A stretch of DNA of 64,000 bases from Labrys wisconsinensis (GTDB lineage: Bacteria > Pseudomonadota > Alphaproteobacteria > Rhizobiales > Labraceae). Below are positions 55,101 to 63,297 of this stretch, in pieces (position 1 is the stretch's first letter; every line of letters begins with the position of its first letter). The notes under the pieces are model-generated. The model was not told the origin of the DNA. It saw only the letters and a program-made list of their open reading frames with translations, and did no database searches. A program made the position numbers and the translations under genes. The DNA is taken from the NCBI RefSeq assembly GCF_030814995.1, contig NZ_JAUSVX010000004.1, positions 1-64,000 of the forward strand, read 5' to 3'.

Positions 55101-55483
55101 GCGCCGCTCGCCTCGACCCGCCACAGCCAGACCGGCAGGGTCGGGTGCAGCCAGAGCGTCGCCCGGTGGCGGACGCCGCCGCTCTCGCCGGCCCAGACGA
55201 TGCGATCCTGGCCGACGCCGACCTCGGTCGCCGCGGCGGTGAGGTCGATCACGTCAGGCGACGGCCCGCCGAGGCGCAGCAGCAGCCGGCCGATGCCGCC
55301 CTGCAGCGGCGAGCCCAGCACCTGGTTGATCAGGATCCGACGCTTGTCCTGCTCGTGCTCGATGGCGAAGAGCGCGCCGTTCGGCAGCACCGCGGCGGAA
55401 AGCCCGGCGCCGTTGGCGATGCGCTGCAGGCCGAGGTCGCCGTCGCGCGGGGTGGTGAAGCTCAGCCGCTGGGTATCCGCCAT
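52190..55483 (-). CDS. GH94-like glucan phosphorylase (1,2-beta-oligoglucan type)
   Basis: A 1097-residue cytoplasmic protein. The C-terminal alpha/alpha-barrel half has the GH94-type segments QGPIEFLLALEHDAPVKDIL, PQWFMLEP and GDWNDSLQ (789-796), where an Asp acts as acid. The N-terminal half is beta-rich. The length and segment order fit 1,2-beta-oligoglucan phosphorylases better than cellobiose phosphorylases or cyclic glucan synthases (which also carry this module). It would split short beta-1,2-glucans with phosphate to glucose 1-phosphate. No transporter for such glucans is adjacent. Family assignment is good, substrate moderate. Confidence 0.8.
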   Translation of the reverse strand: MADTQRLSFTTPRDGDLGLQRIANGAGLSAAVLPNGALFAIEHEQDKRRILINQVLGSPLQGGIGRLLLRLGGPSPDVIDLTAAATEVGVGQDRIVWAGESGGVRHRATLWLHPTLPVWLWRVEASGAGDLPCDAVLLQDIGLGDRGFLMNNEAFGSQYCDHHVAVSPEIGPVVMSRQNLVQGAGHPWLAHGCLEGAASYATDALQLFGPAFRDAADIALPFGTDLPGTRLQHEVACAAIQSRPASLAGAAAWTFFALFEPDHPAASGDGDLDRLDTVRRALADFAPAEPAMRPAARSLLEDAAPVLARSLDDAALAALFPERRHEERRDGRLLSFFTPDGAHNRHVVLRDKEHLVPRRHGTLLRSGQAMLLDEATLCATAWMHGVFAAQLTIGNTSFHKLFSVSRDPYNITRASGLRILIEIDGRWRLLAVPSAFDIGLSDCRWIYALDDRTVTVGATAAGEHAAMQWQVEVDGPPCRFLVLGHLVLGERELDHASPVAVDPAAKRISMRPDPAWLWGQRYPEAVYHLVTGTPDEIEAVGGAELVQAAGAPFVGSHVALRTRATAAFSVAVVGSMTDAAEAERLAALYEGGVAAAAMLAPAARHWEHVTRGLKLKASGSGRAAAETAEIETLFPWLAHNMTMHLTVPHGLEQYTGAAWGTRDVCQGPIEFLLALEHDAPVKDILRILFAQQYETLGSWPQWFMLEPYSFIQDRHAHGDVIVWPLKALCDYVEATNDLAFLDEPVAWRREDDLTKTERRDSVETHLDKLVDTVTASFIPGTHLVRYGEGDWNDSLQPADAAMRDWMVSSWTVALLFHQLKRYAEVLRRAGRAAKAAAIETLAAAMAADFHRHLMRDGVVAGYGIFGSDGGTPELMLHPSDRRTGLRYSLLPMSRAILAGLFSPEEARRHFAIVAEHLRFPDGVRLMDRPVAYYGGLETFFRRAESSSFFGREIGLMYVHAHLWHVEAAAALGEAEEAWAALGLVNAITVTERLAHAAPRQRNCYFSSSDAAFADRYAASRDWDLVRSGGIAAEGGWRIYSSGPGLFANALIRHILGIRRHYGERIVAPVLPADIAELSVDLTVDGHRRAWDLAGKAS

Positions 55484-55596
55484 GGCCGCGTTCTCCTGCA
55501 GGGTCGACTCGGGACCGCCACGTTACAGCGGCGGCGAAGGGGGCGCTACGGGGCGGGGCGCGCGATGGGGTTGCGGGCGGCGGTGCCTTCTATCCC

Positions 55597-57156
55597 TCAC
55601 TCCCCCACCCGCCGCAGCGTGCCCAGGCCGAACTCGTCCAGGGACTCGATCGTCACCGCGTCGGCGCGGCCGTTCGGTCCGATGGCAAAGCGCACGGCGG
55701 ACGGCTTGTCCGGCGTCTCCGGGTCGGGGAAGGCGAGGAAGAGGTCGCGGTCGAAATGCTTCAGCGGGTAGCTGCGGGCCCCGCTCGGGCCGACCGCGAG
55801 GGTCAGGGTGCCCCCGGCCGCGCTCACCAGCGCCGTGCCGGCATAGTCGTTGGCGTAGCGGCCGGCATAGGCGGCGAGCGGCAGCGCCGGCGAAGGCCGG
55901 GCGGGCGGCGTGGCATAGGTCGCCTTGGCGGCGGCCACCGCCGGCCCGAGCAGGCCGTCGAAGGTGCGGTCCCATTCCGCCATCCAGTCCTTGGAGACCG
56001 TGCCGTCGAAGACGAGGTCGAAGAAGCTGTCGGCGAGCCCCTCCGGCGCGCCGGAGGGGAAGGCGTTGGTGAGGACCACGATGCCGAGGTGCTGCTCGGG
56101 ATAGAGCACCGCCAGGGTGCGGGCGCCGACGCTGAAGGCGCCGGCATGGCTCCAGCTCAGGCCGTGGCGGCCATATTCGACGTTCCAGCCGAGCCCGTAG
56201 AAGGAAGCGGCGCCGCTGACCGGGTTGTTGCCGCGCGCCATCAGCGGCACCTTGGTCTGCTCCAGCGCCTCCTCGTCGACCAGCCGGCGCCCGCCGATGG
56301 CGCCGGCGCCGAGCTCCAGGCGCATCCATTGCGCCAGGTCCCGGGCGCTCGAGCTGACGCCGCCGGCGGGCGCCTGCATGTCGGGATCGCGCTCCAGCTC
56401 CGCCGCCCAGCGGCCGCCGACCTTGACATGCAGCACCGCCCGGTTGGGCCGGGCGAGGAAATCGGCGTGGCGCGAGCTGGTCGCGGTCATGCCGAGTGGC
56501 CGGTAGAGCTTGTCTTCGGCGACCGCCTCCCAGCTCTTGCCGGTGGGCCTTGCCGCCGCCACCGCCCCCTCGGTCAGGCCGGCATTGCTGTAGGAATAGG
56601 TCGAGCGGAAGCTGGAGGCGGCCGGCACCAGACGCAGGCGCCGCAGCACCTCGTCGCGGCCATAGCCGATGTCCTCCAGATCGTTGCCGGCATTGCCGGG
56701 CAGGCCGCTGCGATGGGCGAAGAGGTCGCGGATGGTCAGCTCGGCGCTGGGATAGGCATCGTGCAGCCGGAAGCCGGGATCGAGGTCGCGGATGCGCGAA
56801 TCCCAGCCGACCACGCCATCGCCGACCAGGGCGGCGACGATGGTGGCCGAGATCGGCTTCGACAGCGAGGCGAGCTGGAACACCGTGTCGCCGTCCACCG
56901 TCTCCGGCTTGCCGGCCTGGCGGACGCCGAAGCCCTTGAGGTAGACCACGGCATCGTCCTGCACCACGGCGATGGCGAGGCCAGGCACCTCGCCGGTCTC
57001 GATCGCCCGGCGGGCGAGGTCCTCCAGCTTGGGCAAGGCGGTGGCGACCCTCTCCGGCGGCACCGGCCCGGCCGCGGCCGCGGGAAGAGCGGCGAAGGCG
57101 AGGCCCAGGGCGATGCAGAGCGCCCCCGCCGCGCGATAGCGAGCCGGCCATTGCAT
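55597..57156 (-). CDS. Exported beta-lactamase-fold serine hydrolase
   Basis: A 519-residue protein with a signal peptide (about 1-29, ending PAAAAG). Its class-C-type beta-lactamase/penicillin-binding fold has the nucleophile Ser97 in S-L-S-K (97-100) and YSN in RSTYSYSNAG. A C-terminal beta-rich domain of about 120 residues ends it, as in many esterase or peptidase members. The start at 57156 follows GAGGGGGGAAAC. Substrates in this family include D-amino peptides and esters, and antibiotic resistance cannot be claimed. It lies 78 bases from the alcohol dehydrogenase gene on the same strand. Confidence 0.88.
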   Translation of the reverse strand: MQWPARYRAAGALCIALGLAFAALPAAAAGPVPPERVATALPKLEDLARRAIETGEVPGLAIAVVQDDAVVYLKGFGVRQAGKPETVDGDTVFQLASLSKPISATIVAALVGDGVVGWDSRIRDLDPGFRLHDAYPSAELTIRDLFAHRSGLPGNAGNDLEDIGYGRDEVLRRLRLVPAASSFRSTYSYSNAGLTEGAVAAARPTGKSWEAVAEDKLYRPLGMTATSSRHADFLARPNRAVLHVKVGGRWAAELERDPDMQAPAGGVSSSARDLAQWMRLELGAGAIGGRRLVDEEALEQTKVPLMARGNNPVSGAASFYGLGWNVEYGRHGLSWSHAGAFSVGARTLAVLYPEQHLGIVVLTNAFPSGAPEGLADSFFDLVFDGTVSKDWMAEWDRTFDGLLGPAVAAAKATYATPPARPSPALPLAAYAGRYANDYAGTALVSAAGGTLTLAVGPSGARSYPLKHFDRDLFLAFPDPETPDKPSAVRFAIGPNGRADAVTIESLDEFGLGTLRRVGE

Positions 57157-57234
57157 GATGTTTCCCCCCTCGACGCGCGACGCTGCGGCAACAATGCCGC
57201 AGCCGCGTCCAGTCTCCAAGCAGATGGTGCGGGG

Positions 57235-58254
57235 CTACCCGCGATCCGGCCGCACGACGACCTTGAGCCCGGTGACCTCGCCGGCGACGAGGCGCCGATA
57301 GGCCTCGGGCACCCCGGCAAGGCCGATCTCGGCGTCGATCAGCCGCGCGAGCTGCGGGGCGAGCTCGGGCAGCAGGGCCACGGCCTGCGGCAGCTCGTCG
57401 GCGAAGGCGCTGCAGCCCGCCAGGGTCACCTCGCGCTCGACCAGGCGGTTGGGATCGAGGGCGAGGCTGCCATGGGCGATGCCCACCAGCGCCACGGTCG
57501 AACCGTTGGAGACGACGTCGAGCAGGGCTTCGAGCGCCGCCACGCTGCCGGTCGCCTCGACGGCGTGCTCCAGCGGCGCGCCGTCCAGCGCCGCCGCCAC
57601 CGCCGCCGGCTCGAGCGTGACGCCGCGCCCGCCGGTAACTGCGGCGACGAGGTCGCGCCGCGCGGCGTTGCGGTCGGCGATGAGCAGGTCGCGACATCCC
57701 CGGCGGGCGAGGACCAGCGCCGCGAGCCCGCCGATCGGGCCGCAGCCGACCACCAACGCCGGCTTCTCCGGCACGGCCGCCGCCTTGGCGACCGCGTGCA
57801 GGGCCACGGCGAGCGGCTCGGCCATGGCGGCGACCCCCGGGTCGACGCGTCCCTCGACCCGATGCAGCAGGCGCGCCGGCAGCACCATCTCCTCGGCGAA
57901 GCCGCCGTCGCAGACCTCGCCGACATAGCCGAGCGAGGCGCAGAGGTTGCGCCGGCCTGCCCGGCAGGCCGGGCAGGTGCCGCACCACACCCGCGAATCC
58001 GCCACGACGACGTCGCCGGGCACGAGGCCGGTGACGCCCTCGCCCAGCGCGGCGACCGTGCCCGCCACCTCGTGGCCGGGAACGGAGGGCACGCGGCTGA
58101 TCCATTGTCCCGTGCGGAAATTGTGCAGGTCCGAGCCGCAGATGCCCGCCGCCGCGACCTTGACCCGTACCGAGCCGGCCGGCGGAGGGGGCGGCGCCTC
58201 GACCTCCTCCACCCGGATATCGCCGATGCCGTAGAGCCGGGCCGCGCGCATCAT
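57235..58254 (-). CDS. Zinc-dependent alcohol/polyol dehydrogenase
   Basis: A 339-residue medium-chain dehydrogenase. The catalytic zinc site is seen in GICGSDLHNF and PGHEVAGTV, and the four structural-zinc cysteines in CGTCPACRAGRRNLC. The nucleotide fold has VVGCGPIGGL. It oxidises a sugar or polyol hydroxyl with NAD(P). The next gene upstream is a lactonase-type amidohydrolase and further up a sugar importer, which together suggest a pathway for a deoxy-sugar such as L-fucose (inference). The substrate is unproven. Confidence 0.9.
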   Translation of the reverse strand: MMRAARLYGIGDIRVEEVEAPPPPPAGSVRVKVAAAGICGSDLHNFRTGQWISRVPSVPGHEVAGTVAALGEGVTGLVPGDVVVADSRVWCGTCPACRAGRRNLCASLGYVGEVCDGGFAEEMVLPARLLHRVEGRVDPGVAAMAEPLAVALHAVAKAAAVPEKPALVVGCGPIGGLAALVLARRGCRDLLIADRNAARRDLVAAVTGGRGVTLEPAAVAAALDGAPLEHAVEATGSVAALEALLDVVSNGSTVALVGIAHGSLALDPNRLVEREVTLAGCSAFADELPQAVALLPELAPQLARLIDAEIGLAGVPEAYRRLVAGEVTGLKVVVRPDRG

Positions 58255-58324
58255 CGTCTCCCCTCGCAGGCGGCACCATGCGCCGCTGCCCCTGATCTAT
58301 CGCGGGCGGCGGTGGATCGCGAGG

Positions 58325-59218
58325 TCAGATCCGGTAGAAGCGCTCGGCATTGTCGTGGAAGAGCTTGCGGCGCTCGCCGGCGGAGAAGTCCCGGGTGATC
58401 GCCTTGAAGGCGTCGAAGATGGCGTCGTAGCTGCTGAACAGCTTGTCGACCGGGAAATTGCTGGCGACCATGCAGCGCTCCACCCCGAAGGCCTCGATGG
58501 CGCCGAGGACGTAGGGCCGGATGCTGTCGACGCTCCAGGTCCAGTCGCCCATGCCCAGGCCCGAAATCTTGCAGGCGACGTTGGGCGCCTGGGCGAGGCG
58601 CGCCATGCCGGCCTTCCAGGCCTGGAAATGCTCCGGCCCGTCGACCTGCATGCCGGTATGGTCGAGGACGATCTGCGTATCCGGAAACGCCCTGGCGAGG
58701 TCGTAGGCCTCCTCCATCTGGGGAGGGTAGATCTGCAGGTCGAAGGAGAGGCCGAGGCCCCGCAGCAGCGCGAAGCCGCGCCGCCAGTCGGCCTCCCGGC
58801 TGACGCCCGGCCGGGAGAGATAGGTCTTGACCGGGTCCGGGTGGTAATTGAGCGACTGGCGGATGCCGCGGAAATTGGCGAAGCCAAGATGGCGCTCAAG
58901 CACCGCCCCGACATCCCGGCGCGACAGGTCGGCATAGCCGACGATGCCGTGCGGGAAGCCGTTGATGTCAGCCACCGCCTGCAGCCAGCGCGTCTCGCCG
59001 ACGGGATCGGCCGGGTCGAAGCCGACATCGAGATGCACCGACTTGACCACGTTCTGGTTGCGGCAGTCCGACAGGAAGTCCTCCAGGCGATAGGATCGGC
59101 AGATCGCCGAATAGTCGCCGAACACCATCGGCTTCACGCCGTCCTGCAGCCAGGGATAGCGATGCCGCTCCAGGTCGTAGAGATGGTGGTGGGCGTCGAT
59201 GATGGGAAAGTCGTCCAT
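58325..59218 (-). CDS. Amidohydrolase-2 family lactonase-like hydrolase
   Basis: A 297-residue TIM-barrel amidohydrolase. It has IIDAHHHLYDLERHRYPWL at the N-terminus, LDHTGMQ in the middle and SNFPVDKLF near the end with the last Asp. The group contains L-fucono-1,5-lactonase and 4-sulfomuconolactone hydrolase and hydrolyses sugar lactones. It is 70 bases from the alcohol dehydrogenase gene and downstream of the sugar ABC genes, separated by a family B repeat. Lactonase is the best guess and the precise lactone is unknown. Confidence 0.85.
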   Translation of the reverse strand: MDDFPIIDAHHHLYDLERHRYPWLQDGVKPMVFGDYSAICRSYRLEDFLSDCRNQNVVKSVHLDVGFDPADPVGETRWLQAVADINGFPHGIVGYADLSRRDVGAVLERHLGFANFRGIRQSLNYHPDPVKTYLSRPGVSREADWRRGFALLRGLGLSFDLQIYPPQMEEAYDLARAFPDTQIVLDHTGMQVDGPEHFQAWKAGMARLAQAPNVACKISGLGMGDWTWSVDSIRPYVLGAIEAFGVERCMVASNFPVDKLFSSYDAIFDAFKAITRDFSAGERRKLFHDNAERFYRI

Positions 59219-59297
59219 GGCTCACCCGTGGGATTGCTGGAGGGGTTTCTCCGTTGGGGCTCGTTCTCGAGCGGCTGAATCGAAGTAACGCGGGGAA

Positions 59298-59444
59298 CCC
59301 CTCTCCCGGCCGGGAGAGGGGCAGGGGTGAGGGGCTGGAGGTTGCCAGAAAAGGCATCGCCGTTTGTGCCGAGTTGTTTGGACGGCGCTATGGTGGAATA
59401 GGTTTAGACCCTCACCCCTGCCCCTCTCCCGCATGGGAGAGGGG
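59298..59444. repeat. Paired inverted palindromes, family B-related copy 3
   Basis: Two 24-base hairpins, 59298-59321 (perfect) and 59421-59444 (one GC/AT change at the loop), flanked inside by GCAGGGGTGAGGG and CCCTCACCCCTGC, form an inverted pair with a spacer of about 75 bases. The plan is the same as copies 1 and 2 but the stem core differs (CCCCTCTCCC). It occupies the 269-base gap between the lactonase-like gene and the binding-protein gene. No gene is visible there. Confidence 0.8.
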
Positions 59445-59487
59445 TTTCCGAATGTCGCGTTTGACGCGGTTATTCGCGCGCGAGCAC

Positions 59488-60483
59488 TTAGTACTGGCCG
59501 GCCGAGGGCGGGTAGACGCGCTTGAGCTTGGCCTGCGCCTGCGGGCTGTCGATGTCCTTGGCGGTGACCAGCGATTCCGGCAGCGCCAGCTCCTTGGTCA
59601 CGGGCGCGCCGGTGAGGGCGTTGTAGACCTGCTGGGTGGCGTCGATGCCCTGGCCGCCCGCCTCCTGCAGGAACAACGCCTGGATGACGCCGTCGCGCAG
59701 CAGCTTGACCGTGGTCGGGCTGCCGTCGGCGGTGACGACGCCGATCTTGCCGACGAGATTGCGCGTCTGCAGCACCTTGGCCGCGCCGGTCGCCGCCTCG
59801 TCATACATGCCGTAGATCGCCTTGATGTCGGGGTGCGCGGTGAGGAGGTCGTTGGCCTGGTCGACCGCCTCGCGCACGGTCAGGCCCTTGGTCTGCAGCA
59901 CCTGCACCAGGTCGCAGCCGTCGGCCGTGAAGGATTCCTTGGCGCCCTTGAGATATTTCTGGGCATTCTCGCGGTCCTGCGGCAGCGACAGCATGCCGAC
60001 CTTGGTGCCGCCGCGCTCCTTGGCCAGGGCGCAGACGAACTGGCCCTCCTGCTTGCCGGATTCGTAATTGTTGGCGGTCACGGCCGAGGTGTAGTCGGTC
60101 TCGCCGGGCTGGGGCCCGATGCCGGTGAAGGCGATCGGGATGGCCTTCTCCTTGAGGAAGCGCAGCACCGGCGGCGTCGAGGTCGAGCTGACCGGCCCCA
60201 TGACGATGGCGTCGACGCCGCGCGTGATGGCGGTGCGGACATTGGTCATCTGGTCGGCCGGCGAGTTGTGGGAGTCCATCTCGATATAGTCCATGCCGAG
60301 CTCGGCCGCCTTGGTCTTGGCGCCGTAGGCCACCCATTGCCAGTAGGAGATGTCGAGCGAGGGCGCGATATAGGCGATGGTCAGCTTCTTGGCCTGCGCC
60401 GCCGGCGCGGCGGTGAGCGCCAGGGCCGCTGCGGCCGCCGCCAGCGCCATCCTCAGCCCGGCCGGCCCGTTGATCATGGACAT
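59488..60483 (-). CDS. Sugar ABC transporter substrate-binding protein (ribose family)
   Basis: A 331-residue periplasmic binding protein with a signal peptide (about 1-34) and the Peripla_BP_4 fold ([42 protein letters not shown]). It is third in the minus-strand order ATPase, permease, binding protein. The start at 60483 has GAGGAAACC ahead of it. It captures a sugar or sugar-like solute. The following lactonase and dehydrogenase genes suggest the sugar is oxidised through a lactone (inference). Confidence 0.92.
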   Translation of the reverse strand: MSMINGPAGLRMALAAAAAALALTAAPAAQAKKLTIAYIAPSLDISYWQWVAYGAKTKAAELGMDYIEMDSHNSPADQMTNVRTAITRGVDAIVMGPVSSTSTPPVLRFLKEKAIPIAFTGIGPQPGETDYTSAVTANNYESGKQEGQFVCALAKERGGTKVGMLSLPQDRENAQKYLKGAKESFTADGCDLVQVLQTKGLTVREAVDQANDLLTAHPDIKAIYGMYDEAATGAAKVLQTRNLVGKIGVVTADGSPTTVKLLRDGVIQALFLQEAGGQGIDATQQVYNALTGAPVTKELALPESLVTAKDIDSPQAQAKLKRVYPPSAGQY

Positions 60484-60548
60484 GGTTTCCTCCCCTTTTG
60501 TCTTGGTTGCCGATCCCGCCGCTGTCTCGCGGCGGCTTGCCCGCGGCG

Positions 60549-61553
60549 TCACGCGCGCATCTTGGCGAGCCGGTCGATCAGGACCGCCACCAGGATGACC
60601 AGGCCGGTGACCGAGCCTTGCCAGAAGCTGTTGATGCCGATGAGGTTCACGCCGTTCTGGATCACGGTGATCATGACAGCGCCCAGCATCGCTCCGACCG
60701 CCGAGCCGGTGCCGCCGAACAGGCTGGCGCCGCCGATGACGCAGGCGGCGATCGCCTGCAGCATCATGTTGGCGCCGGAGGTCGCCTCCGAGTTGCTGAT
60801 ATAGGACAGGCTGATGAGGCTGGCGAAGGAGGCGAACAGGCCGGAGGCGACATAGACGGCGAAGCGCACCGCGCCGGCGGGAATGCCGAGCAGGCGGGCG
60901 GCCTTGTCGTTGCTGCCGATGGCATAGACCCAGCGCCCCAGGACGAGCCGGCGCAGGGCGAACTCGACCGCGGCGACGCCGACGGCGCAGAACAGCACGT
61001 AGTTGACGATGCCGGGAACGAGCGTGCCGCCGTTGAGCAGCCAGAGGTCGGGATCGAGGATGGCGATGGAATGGCCATCGGTGATGACGAAGGCCAGGCT
61101 CGCGCCGACGGCATAGGTGATCAGCGTCACCACGAACGGCGCCAGGCCGACGAAGGTCACGAGGCCGCCGTTCAACGCGCCGACGGCGCAGCCGACGCCG
61201 AGGCTGACCAGGCAGGCGAGCGGCCAGGGCAGGCCGGCCGACAGCGCCAGGCCCGCGACCATGCCGGTGAGCGAGAAGGTCGAGCCGACGGAGAGGTCGA
61301 TGCCGCTGGTGACGATGACGAGCAGCACGCCGAGCGCCATCAGGATCAGCGGCGCGGAGGCCTGGGCGATGTTGGCGACATTGCCGGCCGAGAGCACCTG
61401 CGGCGACCAGAAGCTGACGACGATCTCGATCAGCACGATGGCGACGGCGATGGCGATCTCGGTCCTGTAGCCGCGCAGCAGCCGCGCCGCCGGCCCCGCG
61501 CGGCGCGTTGCCGGGGATTGCGTGGTCGTCGGCGAGGCTGCGATCTCCGTCAT
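60549..61553 (-). CDS. Sugar ABC transporter permease (RbsC family)
   Basis: A 334-residue inner-membrane protein with eight or more hydrophobic segments and the family signature [20 protein letters not shown] place the start at the ATG at 61553, which follows GGGAAGA. An earlier ATG at 61607 lies two bases before the ATPase stop and would add 18 hydrophilic residues. It works with the two-domain ATPase encoded upstream and the binding protein downstream. Confidence 0.9.
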   Translation of the reverse strand: MTEIAASPTTTQSPATRRAGPAARLLRGYRTEIAIAVAIVLIEIVVSFWSPQVLSAGNVANIAQASAPLILMALGVLLVIVTSGIDLSVGSTFSLTGMVAGLALSAGLPWPLACLVSLGVGCAVGALNGGLVTFVGLAPFVVTLITYAVGASLAFVITDGHSIAILDPDLWLLNGGTLVPGIVNYVLFCAVGVAAVEFALRRLVLGRWVYAIGSNDKAARLLGIPAGAVRFAVYVASGLFASFASLISLSYISNSEATSGANMMLQAIAACVIGGASLFGGTGSAVGAMLGAVMITVIQNGVNLIGINSFWQGSVTGLVILVAVLIDRLAKMRA

Positions 61554-61608
61554 GTCGGTCTTCCCGCTCCCATCCCTCGAACTGTCCGCCGCCATGCCGC
61601 GCCTCACC

Positions 61609-63093
61609 TCAGGCCGCCATGCCCGTGGCGCGTGCCATGGCGACGTCGGTGATCCCGCTGCCCGCGAGGAGCCCGCTTGGCCGTCCCGCGAGGTCGAAGG
61701 CGACGACGCGGTCGCAGATCTGCGCCAGCTCGGAGAATTCGGTGGACCACCAGACGACCACCGTGCCCGCCGCGGCGGCGCGGCGGATGACGGCGTAGAT
61801 CTCCTGCTTGGTGCCGATGTCGACGCCGCGCGTCGGCTCCTCGAGCACGAGCAGGCGGGGGGCCCGCTCGAGCCAGCGGGCGAGAAGCAGCTTCTGCTGG
61901 GTGCCGCCGCTCAGCGTCTGCGGCAGGGCATCGATGGACGGCGCCTTGATCGAGAGGCGGTCGAGGGCGTCCTCGGCGGCCGCGGCTTCGCGCGCCGCGG
62001 TGAACCAGCGCCGGCCGGCCACCCGCGCCGCCGCCACCACATTGTCGAGGATCGGCAGCGTTGCCAGCAGGCCCTTCTCGGCGCGGTCGCCCGAGACATA
62101 GCCGACGCCGCCCCTGATGGCATGAGCCGGCGTGGCAAAGCGCATCGGCCGCCCGTCGATCATGATCCGCCAGGCCAGCGAGGGGCGCACGCCGATCAGG
62201 CCGTCGATCAGGTCGGCGGGACCGGAGGGGGCGCCGGCGAGGCCGAGCACGCTGCCGGGGGCAAGGCGCAGCGCCAGGTCCCCGGCCTGGAGATCGATGG
62301 TGGCGCCGGCGGCCGTCGTCTGCGCTGGCGGCGGGCCGGCCTGGCGCGGCGCCCGGCCCTGGCCCTGACCCATGGCCTCGACGATCGCCTCGTCGCGCAG
62401 GTCCCGGAGCGGCTGGCGGTCGATCACCGTGCGGCCGTCGCGCAGCACGGTGCAGACATCGGCGACGGCCCGGATCTCGTGCATCCGGTGCGAGACGATC
62501 AGCGTGGCGATGCCCCGCGCCGCCAGCCGTCGCAGGATCCGGAACAGGCGCTCGGCCTCCGCGAAGGTCAGGTTGGCGGTCGGCTCGTCGAGCAGGAGCA
62601 GCCGCGCCCCCGAGCTCAGCGCCCGGGCGATCTCGACGAGCTGGCGCTGGTGCAGGTCGAGCTCGGCCGCCGGCCGGTCCAACGCCTCCCGGGCGAGGTC
62701 CTCGTCGATCATCGCCAGGGCGGCGGCCGCCTCGCGTGCCCGGCGATCGTGCCGGACGAGCCCGAAGGCGCGCTTGCGATGCGGCAGGTCGATGTTCTCG
62801 GCCACCGTGAGATGCGGGAACAGGGCCAGCTCCTGGAACACCACGGCGATGGCGGCGGGATCGAAGCGCTCGGCGCCGTCGACGCGGATGCTGCCGCCGT
62901 CGCGGCGGATGGAGCCGGAGACGATGCGGATCAGCGTCGACTTGCCGGCGCCGTTGCCCCCGAGCAGCGCATGGATCTCACCCCGGGCGATGCTGAGGTC
63001 GGCCTGCTTCAGCACCGGTGTCGGGCCGAAGCGCTTCTCGATGGCGAGCGCCGCGAGGATCGGAGGCGGCCGGTCGGCGGGGCGATCGCTCAT
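61609..63093 (-). CDS. Sugar ABC transporter ATPase, two ABC domains
   Basis: A 494-residue RbsA-type ATPase. Domain 1 has Walker A GGNGAGKST (45-53) but an altered signature (LDLHQRQ). Domain 2 lacks a usable Walker A (GLAGAPSGPADL), as in the family, and has LSGGTQQK followed by LLVLEEPTRGVD, where Glu stands for the usual Walker B Asp. These asymmetries are normal for sugar importers apart from the Glu. The start at 63093 was chosen at MSDRPADR; the upstream frame is not conserved. It is the first gene of the importer operon. Confidence 0.9.
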   Translation of the reverse strand: MSDRPADRPPPILAALAIEKRFGPTPVLKQADLSIARGEIHALLGGNGAGKSTLIRIVSGSIRRDGGSIRVDGAERFDPAAIAVVFQELALFPHLTVAENIDLPHRKRAFGLVRHDRRAREAAAALAMIDEDLAREALDRPAAELDLHQRQLVEIARALSSGARLLLLDEPTANLTFAEAERLFRILRRLAARGIATLIVSHRMHEIRAVADVCTVLRDGRTVIDRQPLRDLRDEAIVEAMGQGQGRAPRQAGPPPAQTTAAGATIDLQAGDLALRLAPGSVLGLAGAPSGPADLIDGLIGVRPSLAWRIMIDGRPMRFATPAHAIRGGVGYVSGDRAEKGLLATLPILDNVVAAARVAGRRWFTAAREAAAAEDALDRLSIKAPSIDALPQTLSGGTQQKLLLARWLERAPRLLVLEEPTRGVDIGTKQEIYAVIRRAAAAGTVVVWWSTEFSELAQICDRVVAFDLAGRPSGLLAGSGITDVAMARATGMAA

Positions 63094-63297
63094 GGCGCCC
63101 GGTCCAGCCGGTGAAGGGCGCAGCACGCCGCTCCCTGCGCGCAGGCGCAAGCCATGGACCTCTCCTCCGATGCGTCGTTCTTGCGGGCGATGGCCCGTTC
63201 AGCTGTTCCGGATGCTTCCCGCAACGCCGGTCCGGCGCAAACGTATTTTATGCAAGGGGAGATGAATGCGATTCACCTGAAAGCGACGCTGGTGGGC

